A stretch of DNA of 64,000 nucleotides from Tepidanaerobacteraceae bacterium (GCA_024655905.1 JANLFP010000001.1:62001-126000); one strand, 5' to 3'; shown: positions 46,804 to 56,329, counted from the stretch's first letter. Made by a program: numbers and translations. Notes: generated by a model from the letters alone, not told the origin.

Positions 46804-48426
46804 TCAATTTCGTTCGTACTGTAATTTTCCGCCCACGAAAGTCTTTTCCACCTGCACATTCTTTATCTCATCCGGGGGCATGCCGAATATATCTTCGGAC
46901 AGCACAACCAAATCTGCCAGTTTCCCCGGAGTAATCGAGCCTTTAATATTTTCCTCATATGTACAATAGGCCGAACCCATTGTGAAAAGGTATACCGCCT
47001 GTTCCACCGAAAGTTTCTGTCCCGGCAGCCAGCCGGTTTCGGGAATGCCTCCCAGAGTCTTTCGGGTGACGGCGGCATATATACCCCACAGCGGGTTGAA
47101 GGATTCAACCGGCGAGTCGGAACCGGCCGCCACATGGACGCCTCTTTCCAGTAGGGACTTCCAGTTGTACGAACACTCGGCTCTTTGTTTGCCCACTCTT
47201 TCTTCGACTATCAAAAGGTCCGATGAAACAAATATGGGCTGGATGTCGGCGATAACATTATATTTTTTAAACTTGTCCAGAATTTCTTTCGTGGTAATCT
47301 GGCAGTGGATTATTCGAAAGCGCGGATCCTCTCTGGGGTACTTTTTAATCGCATTGCCGTAAGCCTCGAAAACCATCTCCATAGCCCGGTCCCCTATGGC
47401 GTGGCACGCCACCTGCATGCCGTTCATGTGAGCTTTTTCCACCAGCCTGTTGAGTTCTTCCTGAGTATATATGGCAATGCCGCTTGTTTTTTTATCGTCC
47501 TCATACGGTTCGGAAAGGGCCGCGGTTCTTGCCCCCAGGGAACCGTCGGTTAGAAGCTTCAGGGGGCCGATTTTGAAGAAGTCTCCGCCGTCTCTGGTCT
47601 TAAGTCCCAATTTCAGGAAATCCTCCAGTTTCGCCATTTCCGGAAGCAGGACCTGTTCACTCACCCTGAGCGGTAATCTATTTTCCCTTTCCAGTTCAAA
47701 ATATGCATCAAGTATGTCTTTAAAGTCACTTTTTGCGGCGCCAAAGTCATCGGTTTGAATGGAAGTAAGGCCGGCTCTCAAACAGTCTTTTGCTGCTTTT
47801 GAAATCATGTCTTTGATTTTGCATTTATCCGGCGGCGGAATGAGTCTGTATATAAGCTGCATGGCGTTTTCCCTCAGGATGCCCGTGGGAGTGCCGTCGT
47901 CTTCGACATCGATGCTGCCGCCGTCCACAGAAGGCGGGCTTTCCAAGATGCCGCATTCGGCAAGCGCCATCGTATTTGCTGCACATACGTGCCCGCAAGT
48001 CCTGGCAAGCACTATCGGGTGCTTTTGAGAAATTTTATCCAGATCATGCCTGGTTGGCATCCTTTTTTCAAAAAATCTTTCCTGATTCCAACCTCTGCCT
48101 TGAATCCATTGACCTTCAGGAATATTTTTTTCTTCGATAAATATCCTGACATTTTTTATAAGATCATCGATACTTGCAATTGCATTCAAGTCCGCCATCT
48201 CTAAACTGATGGCATAGCTTAATAAGTGCATATGGCTGTCATTAAAACCGGGCACAACGGTCTTGCTCTTTAAATCGATAATCTCGGTCGAGGAAACCTT
48301 TAAATCAAAAACTTCCTCATTTTTCCCCACAAAAGCTATCCTGTCTCCAGTAATACTAATTGCTTCAGCCTTTGGATAATTAGCGTCGATGGTTATTATG
48401 TTGCCGTTATAAAGAATTAAATCCAT
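46804..48426 (-). CDS. Amidohydrolase-superfamily protein (YtcJ-like)
   Basis: A 540-residue metal-dependent hydrolase of the amidohydrolase 3 group. Metal ligands are seen in GFNDSHMHL, ACHAIGDRAM, RIIHCQ and AAGSDSPVESFNP. The N-terminal beta-sandwich (LYNGNIITIDANYPKAEAI) and the C-terminal ITPGKLADLVVLSEDIF complete the fold. Relatives include N-substituted formamide deformylase; most have no proven substrate. AAAGGAG precedes the ATG. It faces the SSS symporter tail to tail and follows the AGCS remnant. Confidence 0.9.
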   Translation of the reverse strand: MDLILYNGNIITIDANYPKAEAISITGDRIAFVGKNEEVFDLKVSSTEIIDLKSKTVVPGFNDSHMHLLSYAISLEMADLNAIASIDDLIKNVRIFIEEKNIPEGQWIQGRGWNQERFFEKRMPTRHDLDKISQKHPIVLARTCGHVCAANTMALAECGILESPPSVDGGSIDVEDDGTPTGILRENAMQLIYRLIPPPDKCKIKDMISKAAKDCLRAGLTSIQTDDFGAAKSDFKDILDAYFELERENRLPLRVSEQVLLPEMAKLEDFLKLGLKTRDGGDFFKIGPLKLLTDGSLGARTAALSEPYEDDKKTSGIAIYTQEELNRLVEKAHMNGMQVACHAIGDRAMEMVFEAYGNAIKKYPREDPRFRIIHCQITTKEILDKFKKYNVIADIQPIFVSSDLLIVEERVGKQRAECSYNWKSLLERGVHVAAGSDSPVESFNPLWGIYAAVTRKTLGGIPETGWLPGQKLSVEQAVYLFTMGSAYCTYEENIKGSITPGKLADLVVLSEDIFGMPPDEIKNVQVEKTFVGGKLQYERN

Positions 48427-48501
48427 GGCAGGGTTCTCCTTTCATAGATATCCTTCCTCCACCATCCCGAAAGTATAGGCATAGTGTCTTTTTAATAGTT
48501 G

Positions 48502-48527
48502 ATGGGTATGACGGAAGTCATACCCAT
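48502..48527 (-). terminator. Stem-loop after the AGCS remnant
   Basis: ATGGGTATGAC and GTCATACCCAT form a perfect 11-bp stem with a 4-nt loop, ten bases after the remnant stop. The T run is weak. It may also insulate the amidohydrolase gene. Confidence 0.6.
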
Positions 48528-48536
48528 TGAATCCAC

Positions 48537-48859
48537 TTATTCCTCATAGAATAATTTAACTTTGCTGGAAGAAGCAATTTCCTTTTTACCGAATTCTCTG
48601 GCGTTGAAATCCCGCAGGAGTTCAAAGAATTTCGGAGCCAGGAAAAAGATGGTTATCAGGTTTATAAACACGGGTACTGCGCTGGTGACATCGCCCAGAA
48701 GCCATATTATGGCCGGAGGCAGGCCGGTAGTAACCGCGAAGATAACCATCAGAAAGCCGGGCAGTGGGAATAAATATTTATAAATAGTAAGTATTACTTT
48801 CTGGAGATTCTCCCTGCCCCTTACCAGATGCCTGAGTATGATTTCATTTTTTCAGTCAT
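48537..48859 (-). pseudogene. C-terminal remnant of an AGCS sodium:alanine symporter
   Basis: The open frame to 48749, continued upstream without a stop to about 48850, reads HLVRGRENLQ, LFPLPGFLMVIF, IIWLLGDVTSAVPVFINLI: the last two helices of AGCS symporters. The rest of a 450-residue carrier is missing. An ATG at 48859 with GGGAGG in front opens a different frame (MTEKMKSYSGIW, then stop); the frames would join if the A6 run near 48850 had one more A. So this is either a dead remnant or a frameshifted small membrane protein. Confidence 0.6.
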
Positions 48860-48887
48860 TTTTAAAACCTCCCGATAATATATAAAT

Positions 48888-50174
48888 TTATTTATTTTGG
48901 CCCTGCATCACCTGCAAAATGGCTTCATCCGTTTGAATCATCCCCGGATTGCAGACATATCCAAGGTTTTCAACGAGCTGTTTGAAATCCGGCGCAAGGA
49001 TTCCGTCTTTTTCGTTTATTACTGCGCCGCTCATCGACAACAATGCCGCCTCAACCGCCCATCCCGACGCCAGAGCCAGTTTGTACGCGCATCCTTCCTT
49101 GCCGCCGTCGCAGATTATTCCAGAAATCGACCCCGCCATGTTTCTTACGGCGCCCAGCATTTGTTCCGTGGTCCCGCCCAGAAGATACACAACTCCTGCG
49201 CTCGCTCCAATTCCAGCCGCAATGCCGCAGCCGCACATGGCCGACAGAGTGCCCGTATACGATTTTATATACACGGTTATGAGGTTGCTCAAAGCGAGAG
49301 CCCTGAGCAGTTTTTCTTCGGATATGCCTTTCATTTCCGCCACAGCGGTATTTGTAAGAAAGACCGTTATGCCGTGGTTCCCGCTTCCCGCGCTGCTCAT
49401 GACGGGTTTTTTAATTCCGGCCATCCTGGCTTCGGAAGCGGCGGCACACAGGATCTGAGCTCTGCTTATCATGCTATCGCAAAGCAATCCTTCAGAAATC
49501 ATTTTTTGAAATTTCCGGCCTATCCCCCTTTCCAATCTCAGACCTTCTTCGGCCATTTTTTTATTCATTTCGACGCCGTCGCCGAGAAATAACAGTTCTT
49601 CCAGAGGCACACCGCCGGCAAAATCCACAAAGTCATAAATATCGTATTCCCGAATCGCTTTAAATGTCTTGCCTGATCCATCGTCCTCAAACTCAAAAGG
49701 TTTGAATTCGCTTCCTTCTTCTACGCTTACAATATTTAAATGCCTGTCCAGGGTAATAACTCTTATCTTGCCCCTGTCGGTAGTCAATACTGTCTCTATA
49801 TAAAGGCGTTCAACTCCTTTTTTTATATGAACTTTTATCCTTCCCTGCGCAATCAGTGTTCTGGCCAGCCGGATTTCCTCCTCGCTCAATTCGTCGATAA
49901 CCTGAAAGCCTCTGTCGCATTTCCCTCCCGCATAGCCAAGAGCTGCCGCCATATCTAGACCTCTCTCTTCGACCCCCGGTATGCCGACCCGCATTCCGTT
50001 CTTAAAAAGGCCGGGGTTTACCCATATCTCCATTGATTCAAGCATGCCTTCAAGCCGCTCCCTGGCATTGGCCGCCGAATAGGCGACGGCAACAGGCTCG
50101 GTACATCCGGTGGCTGGCACTACCTCTCTTTTCAGGATGTCCAGCAACATTTTCTGGTTCAGCGAAATCATCAT
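48888..50174 (-). CDS. L-cysteine desulfidase / serine dehydratase alpha-like (CyuA/YhaM, UPF0597)
   Basis: A 428-residue iron-sulfur enzyme of the CyuA family, which breaks cysteine to pyruvate, sulfide and ammonia; relatives act on serine. Cluster cysteines are probably in VVPATGCTEPVAVAY and SAMCGCGIA, with CDGGKEGCAYKLAL near the C terminus. GGGGAGG precedes the ATG. It has a sigma-54 promoter at 50228 and follows an activator gene, so it is probably induced by its substrate (inference). In E. coli cyuA is controlled by an Lrp-type regulator, so this arrangement differs. Confidence 0.88.
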   Translation of the reverse strand: MMISLNQKMLLDILKREVVPATGCTEPVAVAYSAANARERLEGMLESMEIWVNPGLFKNGMRVGIPGVEERGLDMAAALGYAGGKCDRGFQVIDELSEEEIRLARTLIAQGRIKVHIKKGVERLYIETVLTTDRGKIRVITLDRHLNIVSVEEGSEFKPFEFEDDGSGKTFKAIREYDIYDFVDFAGGVPLEELLFLGDGVEMNKKMAEEGLRLERGIGRKFQKMISEGLLCDSMISRAQILCAAASEARMAGIKKPVMSSAGSGNHGITVFLTNTAVAEMKGISEEKLLRALALSNLITVYIKSYTGTLSAMCGCGIAAGIGASAGVVYLLGGTTEQMLGAVRNMAGSISGIICDGGKEGCAYKLALASGWAVEAALLSMSGAVINEKDGILAPDFKQLVENLGYVCNPGMIQTDEAILQVMQGQNK

Positions 50175-50227
50175 TTTTCCTCCCCTGAATGGTATGATGA
50201 ATTTTTTCTTCTTTTGATTGATTTCGT

Positions 50228-50243
50228 TGCAATACTCATGCCA
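50228..50243 (-). promoter_or_regulatory. Sigma-54 promoter of the cysteine desulfidase-like gene
   Basis: Minus strand TGGCATGAGTATTGCA, GG and GC ten bases apart, the same TGGCATG start as the promoters of tnaA and ddh. It lies 54 bases before the start codon. Confidence 0.87.
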
Positions 50244-50362
50244 TCAGGAGGAAAACATGCATCTTGCGTCAAAAGACAAACCGTTAAAAAATTAATTCTC
50301 AAAAGTGATACTGTTTAGCCCTATCCAACATATTCCTATTGAATAATTGCAAAGTTTCTCAT

Positions 50363-52213
50363 TTATGATACAGTATCATTTTTGAGACTAATCCCGAATT
50401 CCTTTACTTTTCGATAAAAAGTCGCCCTGCTCACTCCCAGATCCTCACAGACTTTATTCACAAGGCATTTGCCTTCCAAATGCCTGTAAGAAACCAGCTT
50501 TTCTTCTATAATCAATTTTTCCAGCTTTTTTAAGCGCTCTTCAAGAGAACGGCCGTCGCAATCATATTTAAATTCAGCTTTTCCGCTTTTGTCGCCGTCA
50601 AGGTTCAGCCTCTTCCTGACCAGGACTTCATTGATTTCTCTCCCGCTTTCGAAATTCACAGCATATTCCAGGATATTTTGCAATTCCCTAACATTTCCGG
50701 GCCACCGGTATTCGAGAAAAAGCCGGGCCGCCTTCTTTGACACGCCTATGATGTTTTTGCCGAAAACTCTGTTATAATAGTCGATAAAAAATTCCGTAAG
50801 AAAAAGAATGTCTTCTTTCCTTTCCCTTAGAGGAGGAATGTGAATGGGTATAATATTAAGCCTGTAGTAAAGGTCTTCTCTGAAGAGGCCGTCTCTGATT
50901 TTCTTTGAAAGGTCCGAATTGGTGGCGGAGATAATTCTCACATTTACCCTGCGTATCCTGTTGCTTCCAATGCGGCAGATCTCTTTTTCCTGCAAAACCC
51001 TCAAAAGTTTTACCTGGAGGGGGTAGGGCATTTCGCTTATTTCGTCGAGGAAAATCGTGCCGTTTTCAGCCACTTCAAACTTGCCTATCTTTGTATTGTA
51101 TGCTCCCGTAAAAGCTCCTTTTTCATAGCCGAAAAGTTCGCTCTCCAAAAGCTCGTCCGGAATGGCACCGCAATTGATGGGCACAAAGGGATATTCGCGC
51201 CTTTTGCTGCTGTTGTGTATAGCCCGGGCGAAAAGCTCCTTCCCGGTTCCGCTTTCGCCGTAGATTAGAACATTTGAGTCGGATTCGGCTGCTTTTTCCG
51301 CAATTCTCCGGGCTTCTACGAATGCTGAAGAGCGCCCGATGATATCGGAAAAACTGAAGCTTATCTGATTTCTTTCGGCCGATTGTATGACCTTTTTCTG
51401 CAATCTCTTCAGGTTCTGCAGTGTAATGATAAATTCATTTTCCGCATCATTTTCCTTCAACGCTGTAACCGACGCAAGAAAAGCGAAGCATTCGCCGTCT
51501 TGATGGATTAATATTTCATTGGGGCCGCCGTCCGGGTCATCGTTCGCCGTCGCCGTACGGGTTCTTATTTCCCGCCATATTTTCAGAATAAATTCGTCCT
51601 GGTCTTTTACATTCATCTCTTTGAACAGACGGTCTAAGGCCGCATTCCTGTACAGAACATTTCCCCTGCTATCATAGACTATAAGGCCCTCGTCTATTGT
51701 GTTCAAAATGCTGTTGAGTCTCATGGATAATTTTTGATTTTCTTTGCCCATTTGAATTTCCGAATACTTTGCCTCAAGCAGTGACGCCATCTTCTGGATA
51801 AAATTCAGGTACGCTTCTTGGTTGGAGATTATTTTCTGCTTTTGTTCATCATTGAAAGCTATAATTCCTATTACTCCCACCGGTTTATCCTTATATAAAA
51901 TGGGCACGCATATTTCTGCTTTTTCGAAACATACGAGCCTTTTCGGACAGTCAAGGCACACCGGGCTACTTTTTTCTTCTTCGGCAATTATCTGCGGCTT
52001 GCCGGAAAGCAAACATTTTTCAAAGGCCGTTTTTTTCTCTATCCTTTCATTTATCTTTTCTCTGTATCTTCCCGTTCCGGCTATCCTCAGCATATTGCTG
52101 TCCATTATGGTTACGTCTATTTTCAATACGGATTCGATGGCTTCCGCGACCTTTTGGGATATCTCGAGATATGCCCAGAAATCCGATTTTTCATGGCAAA
52201 GATAATCAGACAT
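50363..52213 (-). CDS. Sigma-54-dependent activator with cysteine-rich GAF-like sensor
   Basis: An enhancer-binding protein of 616 residues. The N-terminal GAF-like domain (about 10-160) contains four cysteines spaced C-x2-C-x5-C-x6-C (CLDCPKRLVC, then C), which could bind a metal or iron-sulfur cluster. A PAS domain follows (about 175-285, DEGLIVYDSRGNVLYRNAAL), then AAA+ (about 295-520) with GESGTGKE and GAFTGA, and a Fis-type helix-turn-helix (CEDLGVSRATFYRKV). The ATG at 52213 lies five bases after GGAGG. It probably drives the cysteine desulfidase-like gene downstream. Confidence 0.92.
   Translation of the reverse strand: MSDYLCHEKSDFWAYLEISQKVAEAIESVLKIDVTIMDSNMLRIAGTGRYREKINERIEKKTAFEKCLLSGKPQIIAEEEKSSPVCLDCPKRLVCFEKAEICVPILYKDKPVGVIGIIAFNDEQKQKIISNQEAYLNFIQKMASLLEAKYSEIQMGKENQKLSMRLNSILNTIDEGLIVYDSRGNVLYRNAALDRLFKEMNVKDQDEFILKIWREIRTRTATANDDPDGGPNEILIHQDGECFAFLASVTALKENDAENEFIITLQNLKRLQKKVIQSAERNQISFSFSDIIGRSSAFVEARRIAEKAAESDSNVLIYGESGTGKELFARAIHNSSKRREYPFVPINCGAIPDELLESELFGYEKGAFTGAYNTKIGKFEVAENGTIFLDEISEMPYPLQVKLLRVLQEKEICRIGSNRIRRVNVRIISATNSDLSKKIRDGLFREDLYYRLNIIPIHIPPLRERKEDILFLTEFFIDYYNRVFGKNIIGVSKKAARLFLEYRWPGNVRELQNILEYAVNFESGREINEVLVRKRLNLDGDKSGKAEFKYDCDGRSLEERLKKLEKLIIEEKLVSYRHLEGKCLVNKVCEDLGVSRATFYRKVKEFGISLKNDTVS
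50366..50378. promoter_or_regulatory. Palindrome TGATACAGTATCA, candidate activator site
   Basis: Perfect inverted repeat inside the last codons of the activator gene, about 125 bases upstream of the sigma-54 promoter. A further GATAC half-site lies at 50307-50311. The half-site equals that near tnaA (10874-10888). Confidence 0.55.
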
Positions 52214-52509
52214 CTTAACCTCCATTCTGCCGCTACCGCTGGCGGCAAAATAGTGATGAAAAGCTATTTTTCAAGCTATCTCCTCCGCATTCATTCGGGA
52301 ATCAATGACAAAGCAAATGCTTTATTGTTAATTTAAGATTAAGTAAAAATTGCAAAGTTGGTATTAATTTGAAAAACATGCCCGGTGTATTTTTCCGAGC
52401 ATAGTTTTCTGCCTGCAATTGCTCTTTTTATCACTGTGGTTAACATTGTCCCATTTATGACAATGTCAGGGAAATATAGTACCAACAACTATAGCTTGCC
52501 CTCCCTTAA
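52214..52509. other. Non-coding gap with inverted repeat
   Basis: No gene seen. ACATTGTC (52443-52450) and GACAATGT (52459-52466) form an 8-bp inverted repeat with an 8-base spacer, a possible operator or hairpin. The activator promoter should lie here, but I cannot pick one. Confidence 0.4.
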
Positions 52510-52541
52510 TGCAACAAAACAGAACCGTCCCCTGTGTCGCA
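52510..52541. repeat. GGGGACGGTTC repeat directly after a stop codon
   Basis: On the minus strand it reads TGCGACACAGGGGACGGTTC and ends TGTTGCA; arms match in six of seven. It begins at the base after the TAA of the gene at 52542. Same arm type as the copy at 21892. Confidence 0.8.
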
Positions 52542-53087
52542 TTAGGCTGGCTTGCACAAAATCTCCGAAATCCAGGTATCGAAGGCGCTGGCTGCATGGG
52601 ATGGCCTTATTATAACTGCGGTGTCCGCTCCTTCACCGCTTCCGCCCACCGCTATCACATCCTCGCCGTATGGTATTAGGCCCGCATCCAGCGCCATTAT
52701 GGCTATCTCCACACAAACCTTGGTGCCCTGCCCGAACATACGCAGTGTGTTTGCCATGATCTCTGCAGGATAAGCTCCTCCGAACTTTCGGCTTATACCC
52801 CTCTCCACTCCTGAGAGCACATGGGTGGCGGTGAGCACCTTTATCCCCGATGACACAAGCTCCCGGCGCAATTCCTCCGGGAACTGCATTTTGCCCGGAG
52901 CCTCAAAGCCGCATGCATGTGTTACTACCACAAGATTGGCATCCAGAACTGCATCCTTGAACAGCCGGGCGGTATAGCCCTCAGAAGATGCTACCACCAC
53001 GTGCTTGATGCCCCTCTCTTTAACGGCCTTCTTCACCACCTCCAGTGTTTTTTCAGTATTCTGTTTCCCTGGTTTATCCCAGTACAT
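52542..53087 (-). CDS. Pyruvate kinase C-terminal-domain-like protein
   Basis: A 181-residue stand-alone protein with the alpha/beta domain that in pyruvate kinase follows the catalytic barrel (about 1-170; TLEVVKKAVKERGIKHVVVASSEGYTA is split here as the typical start). It has no kinase active site. The function is unproven; the domain may bind a regulator nucleotide or phosphate. AGGAGGGC precedes the ATG. It follows deoC by 39 bases in the same direction, so the two are probably co-transcribed. Confidence 0.8.
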   Translation of the reverse strand: MYWDKPGKQNTEKTLEVVKKAVKERGIKHVVVASSEGYTARLFKDAVLDANLVVVTHACGFEAPGKMQFPEELRRELVSSGIKVLTATHVLSGVERGISRKFGGAYPAEIMANTLRMFGQGTKVCVEIAIMALDAGLIPYGEDVIAVGGSGEGADTAVIIRPSHAASAFDTWISEILCKPA

Positions 53088-53126
53088 TTTTTGCCCTCCT
53101 CAATACAAAATTCCTTTTTATTATTT

Positions 53127-53813
53127 TCACGCATTTTTACTGCGATTCAACTCGGATAAAATGGCCACACCGGAGCTGGTCCCGATCCTGGTTGCTCCGG
53201 CCTCAATCATAGCCATGGCTGTCCTGAGATCTCTTATTCCACCGGCGGCCTTTACGCCCATGGTTTCACCCACCAGTTTCTTCATAAGCTCCACATCTTC
53301 CACAGTGGCGCCTCCCGGCCCAAAGCCCGTTGACGTCTTTACAAAATCCGCTCCGGCATCCCTTGCCAGTTCGCACGCAGACACCTTCTCACCGGGATTC
53401 AGATAGCACATTTCCAAAATCACCTTTACTTTTGCCTCGGGATTGATCCGCTTGGCGGCCTTCACCACTGCCTCGATGTCCTCCCTGACTGCAAAATAAT
53501 CCCCGCTTTTTAATAACCCGATGTTTATTACCATGTCAACTTCCCTGGCGCCTGCTTTTATCGCTTGCTCGGCTTCAAAAGCTTTGGCCTCCGAAGAAGC
53601 CGCTCCGAGCGGAAAGCCAACCGCAACTCCTACATTCACTTCGCTTCCCATGAGTTTTTCAACCGCGTATTTGGCATAACACGAATTCACAAAAACCGAA
53701 CAAAATCCGTATTTTTTGGCTTCGCTGCACAGCTTTTCGACATCTTCATACGTGGCTTCGGGCTTCAACTGGGTGTGGTCAATGTATCGGGCCAGTTCCT
53801 TTATGCTTAGCAT
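53127..53813 (-). CDS. deoC: Deoxyribose-phosphate aldolase
   Basis: Splits 2-deoxyribose 5-phosphate to acetaldehyde and glyceraldehyde 3-phosphate. 228 residues, class I TIM barrel. The Schiff-base lysine is in [15 protein letters not shown]; the proton-relay lysine is in [12 protein letters not shown]; the N terminus has [20 protein letters not shown] precedes the ATG. No other nucleoside catabolic gene is near, apart from the pyruvate-kinase-domain partner downstream. Confidence 0.96.
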   Translation of the reverse strand: MLSIKELARYIDHTQLKPEATYEDVEKLCSEAKKYGFCSVFVNSCYAKYAVEKLMGSEVNVGVAVGFPLGAASSEAKAFEAEQAIKAGAREVDMVINIGLLKSGDYFAVREDIEAVVKAAKRINPEAKVKVILEMCYLNPGEKVSACELARDAGADFVKTSTGFGPGGATVEDVELMKKLVGETMGVKAAGGIRDLRTAMAMIEAGATRIGTSSGVAILSELNRSKNA

Positions 53814-54100
53814 CGTATCACCTCATACCAATCTTTAATAATTAGTTTAGTTCGACATTCTATGGAATAATCCTCTTTTTGATTTCTAAATGCCACAATT
53901 ATTGCCATCACATCGGACTAAAAAAATTTTTTTATTTCATTATAAAGCATGTGTTGCGCAGCATATATAAAGCGATAAATCTTTCAAAGCAATGAATTGT
54001 TTAACCTTATCAGTAAGATACTATATAAGAAAACGTTTCGAAGTGGATTTTAATCCGCCTTTGTCTTAAATCAATTTCACTATTTCAAGGAGGTATTGAT

Positions 54101-54556
54101 ATGTCAGAGAACAGGCCAAACCCAAAAGTAAAATGCATAGTTAACACCTGCACCCACTGGATGCCGGGAAATAAATGTGCCGCCGCCAACATCGATATTT
54201 TGAATGAAGAAGTCGGCAAAATGTCCACGATTCCAGAACAGACTGAGTGCAAAACCTTTGCCGAAAGGCGCGGCATTGCCAATATGCTGGGGTCTTCCGA
54301 TAATGTAAACTGGGTTGGGTTTGCCGAAGAAATGGTGGGTCAAGGCCGCCAGCTGAATCCTACGGTGACCTGTGTGGTTGATACCTGCAAATACTGGTAC
54401 GATGGCAATCTCTGCAATGTGGAAGCCATAGAAATTGTCGGCAAAAAAGTCAGCGAATGTCAGGCTACGGACTGCGCCACCTTTGAATATAGCGGCAGAC
54501 CGTCCAAAAACGAAAAAATGCAGCAAGCCAGAGAAAAGGGTGAAAAATTCAGATAA
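54101..54556 (+). CDS. Tandem DUF1540 protein
   Basis: A 151-residue protein with two DUF1540 domains, each a short four-cysteine unit: CIVNTCTHWMPGNKC ending in TECKTF (about 8-52), and CVVDTCKYWYDGNLC ending in DCATF (about 88-130). The cysteine pattern suggests metal binding. DUF1540 proteins are common in spore-formers and often come as tandem repeats; function unknown. AAGGAGG precedes the ATG and a terminator follows, so it is a single-gene unit. Confidence 0.9.
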   Translation: MSENRPNPKVKCIVNTCTHWMPGNKCAAANIDILNEEVGKMSTIPEQTECKTFAERRGIANMLGSSDNVNWVGFAEEMVGQGRQLNPTVTCVVDTCKYWYDGNLCNVEAIEIVGKKVSECQATDCATFEYSGRPSKNEKMQQAREKGEKFR

Positions 54557-54576
54557 AGCTTTTTGTTATGCTGTAA

Positions 54577-54603
54577 TGAAAACCCGCTTCTCGCGGGTTT
54601 TCA
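54577..54603 (+). terminator. Intrinsic terminator of the DUF1540 gene
   Basis: GAAAACCCGC pairs with GCGGGTTTTC around TTCTC; the stem itself supplies the T-rich end. The symmetric sequence may also serve the convergent gene at 54646. Confidence 0.8.
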
Positions 54604-54645
54604 TATTTTGATATAATATCGAAATTGACTGGTTCTATTTGATTT

Positions 54646-55191
54646 TTAATCACTGTACCCATGTTTTTTTGGCGGTACGTTTTCATCCAGCAAAATTTCG
54701 GCGATCCACTTTGCGGCTGTTCCAACGACGTTAGTGCATTTATCCCTGTGGGCGCCCGCTTCTTCAAAAGCCTTTTTTTCGTCAGGATTGCTTATGTCAA
54801 AATTTCTCCCGAACACAAACTTCTGCACCGCCGGGCATGTTTCTCCCCCGTAAGTTTCATTAAAAAGCCTGCGCAGCTTCCTGACAAGCTCGCGGTACCT
54901 GAATTTTGAGCCGCTCATTCCGTAATGTTCCATATCTCTGCCGAAAAAGTAAGAAATGATCATTACGCCGCCCGCAAAGGCACCGCATGTGCCCTTGGCT
55001 TCGTCAGCAATCCCGCCGGAAAACCCGCTGGCCGCCTTGAAAATGATTTCGTCCACGTCAAAAAGCTCTGCCAAAGCCGCTACCACCGCTTGGGAACATC
55101 CTCTGTATTTGCCCTCGTAGTAGTAGCCTCTTTGGTAAGCTTTGTCGAGAATCTGCCTTTTCAAGTCATAAAAATCAATTTCTTTTTTCAT
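54646..55191 (-). CDS. C_GCAxxG_C_C family protein
   Basis: A 181-residue member of the family named for its motif: Cys in YRGCSQAVVAAL, GTCGAFAGG, then Cys in GETCPAVQ and DKCTNVV. The ordered cysteines suggest a redox or metal-binding protein; some relatives are fused to or linked with electron-transfer proteins. The family's activity is not established. It is convergent to the DUF1540 gene and lies after the operon end at 55283, with a 91-base gap. Confidence 0.88.
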   Translation of the reverse strand: MKKEIDFYDLKRQILDKAYQRGYYYEGKYRGCSQAVVAALAELFDVDEIIFKAASGFSGGIADEAKGTCGAFAGGVMIISYFFGRDMEHYGMSGSKFRYRELVRKLRRLFNETYGGETCPAVQKFVFGRNFDISNPDEKKAFEEAGAHRDKCTNVVGTAAKWIAEILLDENVPPKKHGYSD

Positions 55192-55282
55192 AAATATTCA
55201 CTCCAGTATTCTTTAACTATCCTTAGATATACCATATATATCATATTTTTTTCACATTGTCATCAAGCAAGATGATTAAGAT

Positions 55283-56329
55283 TTAAAATTCAGGTTTTTC
55301 ATTGGCATACAATATTGCTTTAACGTCTTCCCCGTTTTGAGAACGCACAAATGCTGTTTCCCAATCCTCAAGAGGGAAAATGCTTGTAGCCAGCAATTTT
55401 GTGTTCACCTTTCCCAGCTTTAAAAGTTCAAGAGCGGTTATCCATGATGAAGGTTTTTGACTTCTGCTGCCGATTATATTCAGTTCCCGATGGACAAGAC
55501 TGTCCGCATCGATGCTGATTTGCGGGTTTGTGAAAAGGCCCATCTGGACGTACTGGCCTTTCTTCCTCAATATTTCAATCCCCGATTTGACCGCTGAGTG
55601 AGAACCGGAGCACTCAAAAACAAGGTCCGCTCCATAACCATCAGTGAGGTTCATAATAAACGACTTTAAATCGGTTTCATCAGAGTTGACAACATAGTCG
55701 ATACCAACCTTCCCGGCCAATTCAAGTCTCGTAGTATCCTTAGAAATTCCCGCTATTACGACCTTCAAACCGCCAGCTCTTGCCACCTGTGCTGTCAAAA
55801 GGCCAATTGTCCCTGGACCGAACACCACCGCTATATCCCCTGCTCTCGCATTTGACTTTTCCATTACTGCATGTACGCCGCATGCCAGCGGTTCGGTCAA
55901 TGCCGCGGAAATAAAATCCACATTTTCCGGAATGATATGGACGCTTTCCTGTCGGGATATGACATACTGGGCAAATCCTCCGTTGACATGCGTGCCTAAT
56001 CCTCTTCTATTTGAACAAATATTATAATCCTTAGTTTTGCAATAATCACAAATCCCGCAGGTTTCCAGAGTAGTCTCGGTGGTTACCCTGTCGCCTATTT
56101 TTATTCCAGTCACGCCTTCTCCCACTTCCACCACAATTCCTGAAAATTCATGCCCTGGGACCAACGGTATGGATACTTTATGCCTTCCCTGCCATATTAA
56201 AAGATCGGTGCCGCATATGCCGGCGGCCATCACCTTGATTTTGACCTGACCTTTGCCCGGAACCGGTTCGGCTATATCAGCCAAGCGCATATTCCCAAAT
56301 CCTGCTTCATATTTTATAAGTGCTTTCAT
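55283..56329 (-). CDS. Zinc-dependent medium-chain dehydrogenase (polyol type)
   Basis: A 348-residue NAD(P)-dependent alcohol/polyol dehydrogenase. Catalytic zinc: CGTDLLIW and GHEFSGIVVEVG; structural zinc: CGICDYCKTKDYNIC; nucleotide fold: VFGPGTIGLLTAQVA. Closest in style to sorbitol (L-iditol) or threonine dehydrogenases. ATG at 56329 behind CGGAGG. It is the last gene of the leftward operon that starts beyond the right edge. Confidence 0.92.
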   Translation of the reverse strand: MKALIKYEAGFGNMRLADIAEPVPGKGQVKIKVMAAGICGTDLLIWQGRHKVSIPLVPGHEFSGIVVEVGEGVTGIKIGDRVTTETTLETCGICDYCKTKDYNICSNRRGLGTHVNGGFAQYVISRQESVHIIPENVDFISAALTEPLACGVHAVMEKSNARAGDIAVVFGPGTIGLLTAQVARAGGLKVVIAGISKDTTRLELAGKVGIDYVVNSDETDLKSFIMNLTDGYGADLVFECSGSHSAVKSGIEILRKKGQYVQMGLFTNPQISIDADSLVHRELNIIGSRSQKPSSWITALELLKLGKVNTKLLATSIFPLEDWETAFVRSQNGEDVKAILYANEKPEF

